From NCBI GenBank assembly GCA_031550615.1, contig JAVBOL010000017.1, positions 1-8,116 on the forward strand: a DNA stretch of 8,116 nucleotides, read 5' to 3'. The first letter of the stretch is position 1. Every line of letters starts with the position of its first letter. The DNA is from JAVBOW01 sp031550615. Lineage in GTDB: Bacteria; Bacteroidota; Bacteroidia; Bacteroidales; Rikenellaceae. The notes below the pieces were generated by a model, which saw only the letters and a list, made by a program, of their open reading frames with translations, did no database searches and was not told where the DNA came from. Shown one piece after another: positions 1-6,947 of this stretch. Made by a program: the position numbers and the translations under genes.

Positions 1-1
1 C

Positions 2-940
2 GACGACGAACTGAGCCCCTCGCAGACGCGCAACCTCGAAAAGGAACTCGGCCGGCAGGTCGTCGACCGCACAAACCTCATCCTGGGCATCTTCCTGCAA
101 CGCGCCACGACGGCCTACGCCCGCACGCAGGTCGAATTGGCGCGCTCCGAATATATGCTGCCGCGCCTCACGCGCATGTGGACCCACCTCGAACGCCAGA
201 GGGGTGGCACGGGGACGCGCGGCGGGGCAGGTGAGCGCGAGATCGAGACCGACCGCCGCATAATCCGCTCACGCATCACCAAGCTCAAGGAAGACCTCAA
301 AAAGATCGACCGCCAGATGGCCGTGCAGCGCTCGAACCGCGGCTCGATGGTGCGCGTGGCGCTGGTCGGGTATACCAACGTGGGCAAATCGACGCTCATG
401 AACCTGATCGCAAAGAGCGAGGTATTCGCCGAAAACAAGCTCTTCGCAACGCTCGACACCACGGTGCGCAAGGTGGTGTTCGACAACCTGCCGTTCCTGC
501 TGTCCGACACCGTGGGCTTTATACGCAAACTGCCCCACCAGCTGGTCGAGTCGTTCAAATCGACGCTCGACGAGGTGCGCGAGGCCGACCTGCTGCTGCA
601 CGTGGTGGATATTTCGCACCCCGGATTCGAGGAGCAACTGGAGGTGGTGACGCAAACCCTGCGCGAAATAGGCGCGGGCGACAAGCCTGTATTCCTTGTA
701 TTCAATAAGATAGACGCCTACACCTACGAACATAAGGATGAGGACGATTTGACCCCGGCCACCAGGCGCAACATGACCCTCGCCGAGCTTCAAAACAGCT
801 GGATGGCGCGCCGGGACACCCCCTGCATATTCATCTCGGCTGCGCAGAGGAGCAATATCGACAAGCTGCGCCGCGACCTCTACGGAATGGTCCGCGAGAT
901 CCACTCGGGGCGCTATCCTTTCAATAACTTCCTGTACTAA
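2..940 (+). CDS. hflX: GTPase HflX, 5' end outside the window
   Basis: HflX is a cytoplasmic translational GTPase that binds the large ribosomal subunit and splits stalled or heat-damaged 70S ribosomes (family knowledge). The frame is open from base 2, so the true start lies upstream; 312 residues are visible and part of the N-terminal HflX domain is missing. What remains of that domain carries VDRTNLILGIF (about residues 21-31) and a long helical linker with HLERQRGG and IETDRRII. The GTPase domain follows: G1 GYTNVGKS (123-130, bases 368-391), a threonine-rich switch I ATLDTT, G3 DTVGFI (from residue 169), G4 NKID (235-238) and G5 SAA (279-281). The C-terminus DEDDLTP...YPFNNFLY is the form I associate with Bacteroidota HflX. 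The stop is TAA at 938-940, followed at once by a terminator-like palindrome. A related Era/Obg GTPase is unlikely given the linker motifs. Confidence 0.96.
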   Translation, partial: DDELSPSQTRNLEKELGRQVVDRTNLILGIFLQRATTAYARTQVELARSEYMLPRLTRMWTHLERQRGGTGTRGGAGEREIETDRRIIRSRITKLKEDLKKIDRQMAVQRSNRGSMVRVALVGYTNVGKSTLMNLIAKSEVFAENKLFATLDTTVRKVVFDNLPFLLSDTVGFIRKLPHQLVESFKSTLDEVREADLLLHVVDISHPGFEEQLEVVTQTLREIGAGDKPVFLVFNKIDAYTYEHKDEDDLTPATRRNMTLAELQNSWMARRDTPCIFISAAQRSNIDKLRRDLYGMVREIHSGRYPFNNFLY

Positions 941-950
941 AGAACTCACA

Positions 951-984
951 TGAAATAAGGCTCCCCGTGGGGAGCCTTATTTCA
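951..984. terminator. Bidirectional intrinsic terminator between convergent genes
   Basis: This is a perfect 16-bp inverted repeat, arms 951-966 and 969-984, around a 2-base GT centre (in practice a 4-nt CGTG loop). The GC-rich core GGCTCCCC/GGGGAGCC is flanked by TGAAATAA and its complement TTATTTCA, so either strand gives a hairpin with an A-rich leader and a U-rich tail. It begins 11 bp after the hflX stop and lies 19 bp from the stop of the convergent GH28 gene, the place expected for a shared terminator. Confidence 0.85.
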
Positions 985-1002
985 GTACTATGCGCCGGGA
1001 CG

Positions 1003-2685
1003 CTATTTGAAGCTTACCGCCGCCGCGGCCTGTGGTGCGATCACCGAATTGCCGGCTGTGATATCGCTTTTCTCTACCGTGATATTCTTATTGCGCGAGC
1101 CGGCCACGGTCATCGTCAGCTTGTCCGGGGGGCATTTAAACCCTTCGACCGAGAGGTTTTTGACGTTATTGAGCATCAGCGCCGCGCCTTTGGTTGGGAT
1201 CACTTTCAGGTTGCGCAGCGTAACCCCGTCGGCTTCGCAGAGTTGCGCCCCCTTCACGGCGGTTATGGTGCAGTCCTCGACCGTTATGCCGCTTATATTC
1301 ATCTCGGGCAACCCGTTGAAGAACATGGCGCGTCCGGCTCCGTTGCACACCACGCGGCGGATGTCTATGTTGCGGAAGGCAGGGGTCGTTTCGTCGGCTT
1401 TCACGACCGGAGCGTCGACCTCGCCGGCCAGGGCGTTATCGCCGTCCTCAAGCGCCTCGACAGCCGATTTACCGCCATAGAACAGGTCGAACAACAGCGG
1501 CTCGGTGGGTATGTCGGTCATCACGATATCGCGGATGAAGATATTTTCGACCAGTCCGCCGCGTCCGCGCACGCTCTTGAAGCGCAGTCCCACGTCGGTG
1601 CCCAGGAAGGTGCAGTTGCTGACGCTTATGTTATTCGCGCCACCCGACATCTCGCTGCCGACCACGAATCCGCCGTGACCGTGGTAGACCGTGCAGCCGT
1701 CGACAATTATGTTGCTCGAGGGTCGACCGCGTTCGCGTCCCGGGGCGTCCTTGCCGCTCTTGATGCAGATCGCGTCGTCGCCAACGTCGAATGCGCTGTC
1801 CAGCACCAGCACGCCGTCACACGACTCGATGTCCAGGCCGTCGCCGTTCTGGGCGAACCACGGGTTATTTATGGTAACTCCCTTAACTATAAGGTCTTTG
1901 GTCAGCATGGGGTGGATGTTCCATGCGGGCGAGTTGCGGAAGGTCACCCCTTCGAGCAGCATGCGTTCGCACTCGACTATCGACACCATGACCGGACGCA
2001 GGAAATCCTTGACAGCCAGCCATTGCTCCTTTGTTTCGAGGCCGCGCGGCACGTTCATGTCGCTCATCTCGTAGCCGTCCTTAGAACCCAGGGAAGGGAA
2101 CCATATATCTTTCTTATCGTTGAGCACGCCGCCCGAAGCCACCAGCGCCGACCACTCGGATGCGGTGCGCTTGACCTTCTTGACCGGCCTCCACGCCTGT
2201 CCCGAGCCGTCTATCACTCCGCTGCCGGTTATCGACACGTCGTGCTTGCCTCGTACGGTCAGGGGCGAGGCGCAGCGCAGTGTGGGCAGACCCTCGAACC
2301 ACGTTTCGATGATCGGGTAGAGGTCGAAATCGGGACTGAACAGGATCACCGCACCCTGCTGCAAGTGCAGGTCCATGTTGCTGCACAGCTCGACCGGGCC
2401 CGTGAGCCAGATGCCGCGCGGGATGACCAGGCGTCCGCCGCCACGCGCATCGAGCGCCGCCACGGCGTCGGCGAAGGCCCCGGTGCAGAGGTGCACCCCG
2501 TCGCCTACGGCGCCGAAATCGGTCAGCGTAACGCTGCCCGCGGGTATCACGGGACTCCCGACCCGGGCCATTTCAAAGGGCAATCCCTCATAAAGGTAAT
2601 CCAACTCGCCGTTAGTGCCGGCATGTATGCACCCTGCCAGGCATAGCGAGGCGATAAGGGTAAAGGCGGTTTTAATTGTAGACAT
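1003..2685 (-). CDS. Glycoside hydrolase family 28 polygalacturonase-like lipoprotein
   Basis: GH28 enzymes hydrolyse alpha-1,4 galacturonic acid linkages in pectins by inversion, on a right-handed beta-helix. The 560-aa protein starts with a lipoprotein signal peptide (charged MSTIK, hydrophobic stretch, lipobox LAGC with Cys19), so it should be lipid-anchored in the envelope. No acidic surface-export signal follows the cysteine, so surface exposure is uncertain. The N-terminal domain has TDFGAVGDG (55-63). The catalytic set is complete by position: NGDGLD (280-285, Asp282), GDD (302-304), GHGG (336-339, His337) and RFK (368-370). The first motif has Gly where classical enzymes have NTDG; I recall this variant in Bacteroidota homologues. 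IDGSGQAWRPVKK (158-170) also resembles that subgroup. The signal peptide supports the ATG at 2685; the stop is TAG. No SusC/SusD genes, other pectinases or regulators adjoin it here. Exo versus endo action and exact substrate (polygalacturonate, oligogalacturonides, rhamnogalacturonan) cannot be read from sequence. Confidence 0.93.
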   Translation of the reverse strand: MSTIKTAFTLIASLCLAGCIHAGTNGELDYLYEGLPFEMARVGSPVIPAGSVTLTDFGAVGDGVHLCTGAFADAVAALDARGGGRLVIPRGIWLTGPVELCSNMDLHLQQGAVILFSPDFDLYPIIETWFEGLPTLRCASPLTVRGKHDVSITGSGVIDGSGQAWRPVKKVKRTASEWSALVASGGVLNDKKDIWFPSLGSKDGYEMSDMNVPRGLETKEQWLAVKDFLRPVMVSIVECERMLLEGVTFRNSPAWNIHPMLTKDLIVKGVTINNPWFAQNGDGLDIESCDGVLVLDSAFDVGDDAICIKSGKDAPGRERGRPSSNIIVDGCTVYHGHGGFVVGSEMSGGANNISVSNCTFLGTDVGLRFKSVRGRGGLVENIFIRDIVMTDIPTEPLLFDLFYGGKSAVEALEDGDNALAGEVDAPVVKADETTPAFRNIDIRRVVCNGAGRAMFFNGLPEMNISGITVEDCTITAVKGAQLCEADGVTLRNLKVIPTKGAALMLNNVKNLSVEGFKCPPDKLTMTVAGSRNKNITVEKSDITAGNSVIAPQAAAAVSFK

Positions 2686-2710
2686 CGGGTATCGGGTTCA
2701 GGTACGAACA

Positions 2711-2718
2711 CAAAAATA
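2711..2718 (-). promoter_or_regulatory. Possible -7 element for the GH28 gene
   Basis: Read on the minus strand these bases are TATTTTTG, an exact match to the Bacteroidota -7 consensus TAnnTTTG, placed 25 bp before the GH28 start codon. I find no matching TTTG -33 element at 17-23 nt upstream. The same T-run serves as the tail of a terminator-like hairpin, so the match may be incidental. Confidence 0.35.
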
Positions 2719-2744
2719 TCCCCTTATATCAATGACATAGGGGA
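2712..2744 (-). terminator. Probable terminator of the GT117-EamA operon
   Basis: On the minus strand, downstream of the EamA stop, the arms TCCCCTAT (2737-2744) and ATAAGGGGA (2719-2727) pair as an 8-bp stem with one bulged base and a 9-nt loop. They are followed directly by TATTTTT (2712-2718). A GC-containing hairpin then a T-run is the form of an intrinsic terminator, and it lies about 58 bp after the EamA stop. The stem is modest, so termination may be partial, allowing some read-through into the GH28 gene. Confidence 0.5.
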
Positions 2745-2801
2745 ATAATTAACCGAATATGTGTAATTATTGGTGCCGCGCAAGCAGCCGGACAAAATGA
2801 C

Positions 2802-3713
2802 CTACCTTTTATCCCAATATCTCTCTGCGTCGAGCTGGGCGCGCGATTTACTCTTCGTCACGACCCACACCCCCAGGAAGACCATCACCCCGGCCAGCGT
2901 TTTGCCCCAGCCGAAGGAGTCCTGGCCAATGGCCACCGCGACGAGCGAGGCGACGAGCGGTTGCAGGTAGTTGTACATGCTGACCACCGTGGGCCGCAGC
3001 AACTTCTGCCCCACCGGCATGAGCATATAGGTAAAGAACGTGGCCATGAACACCACGTATGAGATTCCGGCGATTGTGCTCCACGGCATCGAGCTCCACT
3101 CGACCGCCTCGAGGCGGCTGTAACCCAGCGGGGTGCAGATCACCGCAGCCCAGAGGAACATCCACTTCATCAGCGTGATGGGCGAGTAGCGCATAATAAG
3201 CGGCTTGAAGAGCGTGAGGTAGACCGAGAAGGAGATCGCACTCAGCAGACAGAGCATATCCCCCTTGATATGTCCCCCGAGGCCGCCAGGGTCGGCGCTG
3301 CCCAGGACCAGCAGCAGCGCTCCCGCAGCACCAATAGCCACGCCCAGCCCTTTGAGCCAGGTTATGGGTTCGCGCACGAAGACCGCGGCCAGCAGCATCG
3401 TAAAGATAGGCACCGCCGCCGCGATGATCGAGGCGTTGACCGGCGAGGTCGAGCCCAGTCCCATCACGAATGACATCTGGTTGATGATGACCCCGAAACA
3501 CGAGGCGGCCAGCAGCAAAAATACGTCGCGCAGGGCCACCCTTTCGCGCGGCATGATAACCGACACAGCCCAGAAGAGCACCGCACCGCCGCACATGCGG
3601 CACATGGTCAGTACGACGGGGTCGATATGGCCCGAGGCCATGACCCACTTGCTCACCGGGATGTTCAATCCGAAGATTATCCCGTTGATGGCCATGGCCG
3701 CGTGGCCCTTCAT
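2802..3713 (-). CDS. EamA-family (drug/metabolite transporter) inner-membrane permease
   Basis: This 303-aa protein has the size and make-up of the ten-helix EamA/DMT exporters, with two tandem EamA repeats (about residues 4-137 and 152-287). Family marks are the N-terminal GHAAMAINGIIFGLNIPVSK, REPIT at the end of helix 4 (114-118), and YNYLQPLVAS (247-256) in the second repeat. Members export amino acids, nucleobases or other small metabolites; the substrate cannot be read from sequence. The frame stays open upstream to 3890 inside the glycosyltransferase gene, but that extension is hydrophilic and out of register with the family. I chose the ATG at 3713, giving the MKGH start usual for this type; a GTG at 3731 is an alternative. 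The start lies 22 nt after the stop of the upstream DUF2723 gene, so co-transcription is likely. The C-terminus AQLDAERYWDKR is a short cytoplasmic tail. Confidence 0.92.
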   Translation of the reverse strand: MKGHAAMAINGIIFGLNIPVSKWVMASGHIDPVVLTMCRMCGGAVLFWAVSVIMPRERVALRDVFLLLAASCFGVIINQMSFVMGLGSTSPVNASIIAAAVPIFTMLLAAVFVREPITWLKGLGVAIGAAGALLLVLGSADPGGLGGHIKGDMLCLLSAISFSVYLTLFKPLIMRYSPITLMKWMFLWAAVICTPLGYSRLEAVEWSSMPWSTIAGISYVVFMATFFTYMLMPVGQKLLRPTVVSMYNYLQPLVASLVAVAIGQDSFGWGKTLAGVMVFLGVWVVTKSKSRAQLDAERYWDKR

Positions 3714-3735
3714 GCGCCCCTGCAGCTCCACGGCC

Positions 3736-6700
3736 TTACAATCCGTAGCGGTCGAAGATCTCCTCGACGCGTTTACGGCTCTCCTCGCGGTTGTGCTCGC
3801 GCGCCAGGCCGTAGAGGCTTGCCAGGTGGGAGAGTTTGTCGTCCATTGCCCCGGCCACCAGGTCGGCTTTCTGGCCGCGGAAACGGGCATAGTAGTCCAC
3901 GTACTGCTCCAGTTCGTCGATATACTGGGTCATCATGGCGTCGCCCTTTTCCGTCGCCCCGGCCTTATAATAAGCCTCGATCAGGGGGATGGTCTGTATG
4001 TAACTGTTGCCGATCTGCCGCGTGGGCATCAGTTCGAGGGCGCGGTCGCACACCTCGACGGCGCGCAGCGTGTCGCCCCTCTCGGAGAGGGCGGACGAGA
4101 GGCGCGCAAAGGCGTTGCGGGTCTGCGACACGTTGAAGTTATAGCGCGTGAAATAGTCGCAGTATACCCTCTGGTCGGCCACGTTGCCGTAGCGGAAAGT
4201 CCCCATGAGCAGCGGGTAGACGTAATCGACGTCTATGCGTCCCTGGGTGATCGAGGTCCCCGGGGTGCGGATCGGCACCAGGCGGTATGCGTAACCGTCG
4301 AACTGCAGGTAGTCGCGCAGCCCCAGCTCGGCGATGGATTGCGTCTGGGTGAAGTATAGCGGGCGCTTCCAGTCGAAGGTGGCCAGCATATCGAGGAACA
4401 TCATCTCGCCCTTGTCCAGCGTCCCCTTGTCTATATTGATATATACCGTATCCTCGATCAGCGCGGCGTCCTTTTCGGCCACGATGCCCGAGGCGAGGAC
4501 GTTGGCCCTGTTGACCGGCAGGGCCAGCTTTTTGGCCGGCAGGTAGTCAACGACCGAATAGCCCAGGTCGATGCGCGTGCGGGGGTTGTCTGAGCGGATG
4601 AAGTCGATAGCCTGGCGCAGGTCGACCGCCTTGCCGTCGAATTGGTCGTGCACGAAGATATAGTCGTTGGCGTTGACGTACTTGCTGCGGGGCAGCGAGA
4701 AGGGTACGGGATCGGACTCATTGCTGCGCACGCGCATCTCGTCCACGTACCAGTCGCCCATCAGGTAGCTCATGTTCATGATGCGCACGTCGGGGCGCAC
4801 ATTCTCGACCTCCTGGTTATACCACAGCGGGAATGTGTCGTTGTCGCCGTAGTTCATGATGATCGCGTTGGGCAGGCACGAAGAGAGGTAATTCCAGCCT
4901 ATGTCGCGGCAGGTGTAGCGGTGCGAGCGGTCGTGGTCGTCCCAGTTCTGGGCGGCCATAATGCCCGGTACCACGGCGCACACCGCCGTTGCGGCGGCGG
5001 CCAGCGCCACGCCCTGGCGTTTGGTCGCGCGGCATAGCAGGTCCGTAAGCCACATCACCCCGAAACCGATCCAGATGCAGAAGGCGTAGAACGACCCGGC
5101 GTAAACGTAGTCGCGTTCGCGCGGTTCGTTGGGCGCGGAGTTGAAGTATACCACCAGCGCCACGCCCATCAGCACGAAGAGCATCAGCACGACCGTAAAG
5201 TTGCGCGGGTCGCGGTTAAGCTGGTAGAGCAGTCCCACGATGCCCAGGATGAAGGGAAGGAAATAGTAGACGTTGCGCGCCTTGTTGTCGCGCATCTCGT
5301 CTGGCAGCCCGTCCTGCGGCCCGAGGTGTATCTGGTCTATGGCGTTTATTCCAGAGAGCCAGTTGCCGTCTGTTATCTCGCCCGTGGACTGCACATCGCT
5401 CTGGCGGCCAACGAAGTTCCACATGAAATAGCGGATGTACATGAAGTTGAGCTGGTAACGCAGGAAGAACTCGACGTTCTCGCGGAAGGTGGGCAGGGTG
5501 ACCATCTCGTCCTGGAAGCGCACCTTGCGCCCCTGTATGTCGACCCAGCTTTTATAGGCCTCGACGTGGTCGCCCCTTGAGGACCACATGCGGGGGAAGA
5601 GCACCTCCGATCCGGGGGCGAAGATGTGCCCCTTGACCGATTCGGCCTTTTTATACTTGCCGTCCTGGACGTAGTAGGTCGAGCTGCGCTCGATGTCCAC
5701 CGCGGGCGACGAGTAGAGCGCCCCGTGCAGCAGCGGACGGCTGCCGTACTGGTCGCGGTTCAGAAGCGAGTAGAGGGCGTAGGGGTTGTCGGGATTGTTC
5801 GAGTTCATCGGCGGGTTGGCCGAGGCGCGGATCACCACCGAGGCGTAACTCGCGTAGCCCAACAGCACCACGCCCGTGCAGAGCACGATGATATTCATAA
5901 GCGCCTTGCCGCGGCGGTGGGTGTACCAGACGCCCCATGCAATGGCGGCGAACAGGGCCAGGGCGTAGAGCGATATGCCGGCATTCACAGGCAGCCCCAT
6001 CCCGTTGAGCACGCGGTCGACCCATGCGCCGACAAGCACCGTGAAGGGTATGATTATGCCGTTTATGGCGATCAGTATGGCGCCGGAAACCGCCAGCGCG
6101 CCCACCACGCCCCAGAATGTGGTCGTGGGGTATTTCTTGAAGTAATAAACGAAAACTATCGCCGGGATGGTCAGCAGGTTAAGGATGTGCACCCCGATGG
6201 AAAGGCCCATAAGGTAGGCTATCAGTATCAACCAGCGGTTGCTGCCCGGCTGGTCGGCCACGTTCTCCCATTTGAGGATCGCCCAGAAGACCACCGCCGT
6301 GAAGAGCGACGACATGGCATAAACCTCGCCCTCGACGGCCGAGAACCAGAACGTGTCGGTGAAGGTGTAGGCCAGCGAGCCTATCAAACCCGCCCCGATC
6401 ACCGCCCAGCTCTGCATGCCTGTCATCTCCGACTCGCCGCGGCCATAGATGCGGCGTCCCAGGTGGGTGATGGTCCAGAAAAGGAACAGTATCGTAAACG
6501 CGCTGCACAGCGCCGACATGGCGTTGACCATCGCCGCGGCATAGGCCGGCGAGGGGGCCAGCATGGTGAACAGCCGCGCGATCATCATAAAGAGCGGCGC
6601 GCCGGGGGGGTGCCCCACTTCGAGTTTATAGGAGGTGGCGATAAACTCGCCGCAGTCCCAAAGGCTCGCCGTTGGCTCGATGGTCAGCAGGTAGGTCACG

Positions 6701-6759
6701 GCGGCGATGGCGAAGGCCAGCCAGCCGGCGATAAGGTTATATTTACGGAAGTAGTTCAT
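3736..6759 (-). CDS. DUF2723 / GT117-type protein O-mannosyltransferase-like membrane protein
   Basis: A 1007-aa polytopic protein of the DUF2723 family, which I recall being classed as CAZy GT117 and named protein O-mannosyltransferase-like; these GT-C-fold enzymes would move sugar from a lipid carrier to protein on the periplasmic face. Its exact donor and acceptor are not shown by sequence. The signature is at the N-terminus: helix 1 (about 9-27), then TASLWDCGEFIATSYKLEVG (30-49) and HPPGAP (50-55). Asp35 or Glu38 in this first outer loop is the expected catalytic acid, as in other GT-C enzymes. Further membrane segments fall at about 75-98, 117-135, 148-163, 175-207, 215-247, 262-280, 287-305, 498-512, 521-539, 553-575 and 583-603. 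Family motifs NEPRERDYVY (544-553), NWDDHDRS (605-612) and GDNDTFPLWY (638-647) follow, then a soluble region ending in TPR-like helices (about 873-1007, clearest at 883-912). ATG at 6759 gives the normal family N-terminus. The EamA gene follows 22 nt downstream. Confidence 0.92.
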   Translation of the reverse strand: MNYFRKYNLIAGWLAFAIAAVTYLLTIEPTASLWDCGEFIATSYKLEVGHPPGAPLFMMIARLFTMLAPSPAYAAAMVNAMSALCSAFTILFLFWTITHLGRRIYGRGESEMTGMQSWAVIGAGLIGSLAYTFTDTFWFSAVEGEVYAMSSLFTAVVFWAILKWENVADQPGSNRWLILIAYLMGLSIGVHILNLLTIPAIVFVYYFKKYPTTTFWGVVGALAVSGAILIAINGIIIPFTVLVGAWVDRVLNGMGLPVNAGISLYALALFAAIAWGVWYTHRRGKALMNIIVLCTGVVLLGYASYASVVIRASANPPMNSNNPDNPYALYSLLNRDQYGSRPLLHGALYSSPAVDIERSSTYYVQDGKYKKAESVKGHIFAPGSEVLFPRMWSSRGDHVEAYKSWVDIQGRKVRFQDEMVTLPTFRENVEFFLRYQLNFMYIRYFMWNFVGRQSDVQSTGEITDGNWLSGINAIDQIHLGPQDGLPDEMRDNKARNVYYFLPFILGIVGLLYQLNRDPRNFTVVLMLFVLMGVALVVYFNSAPNEPRERDYVYAGSFYAFCIWIGFGVMWLTDLLCRATKRQGVALAAAATAVCAVVPGIMAAQNWDDHDRSHRYTCRDIGWNYLSSCLPNAIIMNYGDNDTFPLWYNQEVENVRPDVRIMNMSYLMGDWYVDEMRVRSNESDPVPFSLPRSKYVNANDYIFVHDQFDGKAVDLRQAIDFIRSDNPRTRIDLGYSVVDYLPAKKLALPVNRANVLASGIVAEKDAALIEDTVYINIDKGTLDKGEMMFLDMLATFDWKRPLYFTQTQSIAELGLRDYLQFDGYAYRLVPIRTPGTSITQGRIDVDYVYPLLMGTFRYGNVADQRVYCDYFTRYNFNVSQTRNAFARLSSALSERGDTLRAVEVCDRALELMPTRQIGNSYIQTIPLIEAYYKAGATEKGDAMMTQYIDELEQYVDYYARFRGQKADLVAGAMDDKLSHLASLYGLAREHNREESRKRVEEIFDRYGL

Positions 6760-6799
6760 ATCTGTTCGGGAAAATGCGCTTTATAGTGCGTATATCCTG

Positions 6800-6807
6800 C
6801 AAAACTA
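6800..6807 (-). promoter_or_regulatory. Candidate -7 promoter element for the GT117-EamA operon
   Basis: On the minus strand this is TAGTTTTG, an exact TAnnTTTG match, 40 bp before the glycosyltransferase start. The -33 position holds only GTG (6826-6828, 18-nt spacer), one base off TTG. A run of seven A residues on the minus strand (from T7 at 6811-6817) lies in the spacer. It is the best candidate for this gene in the interval, but weaker than the promoters facing right. Confidence 0.5.
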
Positions 6808-6878
6808 CGATTTTTTTCGATGCCGCACCCCTGCGTGAGTTCATTTTGATATATTTATATAATATAGGATGCTCTTCG

Positions 6879-6903
6879 GCAAATTCAAGCAAGCTTGTTT
6901 TGC
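6879..6903. repeat. Interrupted inverted repeat, possible operator
   Basis: GCAAA-TT-CAAGC, then AA, then GCTTG-T-TTTGC forms two nested 5-bp arms around the perfect 8-bp palindrome CAAGCTTG (6890-6897). It covers the -33 element of the rightward promoter, the place where a repressor would block it. No regulator is known from this window. A 25-bp imperfect palindrome in AT-rich DNA can also arise by chance. Confidence 0.35.
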
Positions 6904-6924
6904 TCTGAGTTTTCACTATATTTG
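6895..6924 (+). promoter_or_regulatory. Bacteroidota-type promoter for the 145-aa protein gene
   Basis: TTG at 6895-6897, a 19-nt spacer, and TATATTTG at 6917-6924 match the Bacteroidota consensus TTG-N17-23-TAnnTTTG exactly. The -7 box ends 23 bp before the ATG at 6948, which implies a short leader. A 24-base almost pure AT stretch at 6843-6866 lies upstream and could act as an UP-like element. Confidence 0.72.
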
Positions 6925-6947
6925 CAGTTAATAACTATTTCCCTGCT

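Noticed and set aside
269..949. 226-codon minus-strand frame over hflX
   Set aside because: Shadow frame; the + strand has all HflX GTPase motifs and the minus translation has none.
967..2646. 559-codon open frame on the + strand across the GH28 gene
   Set aside because: Antisense shadow of a GC-rich coding gene; the translation is low in complexity, rich in His, Arg, Ala and Val, with no domain or signal, while the minus strand encodes a full GH28 enzyme.
3714..3890. Upstream extension of the EamA frame to 3890
   Set aside because: It overlaps the coding end of the glycosyltransferase in another frame, reads as Arg/Thr/Ser-rich filler, and would put a hydrophilic segment before the usual MKGH family start.
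5626..6786. 386-codon open frame on the + strand across the glycosyltransferase gene
   Set aside because: Antisense shadow; the His/Arg-rich translation has no recognisable motif and the minus strand carries clear DUF2723 motifs.
6760..6947. Possible small RNA gene in the divergent intergenic region
   Set aside because: The interval has promoter elements and one imperfect palindrome but no terminator or extended fold that I could support; 188 bp is fully used by two promoters and leaders.
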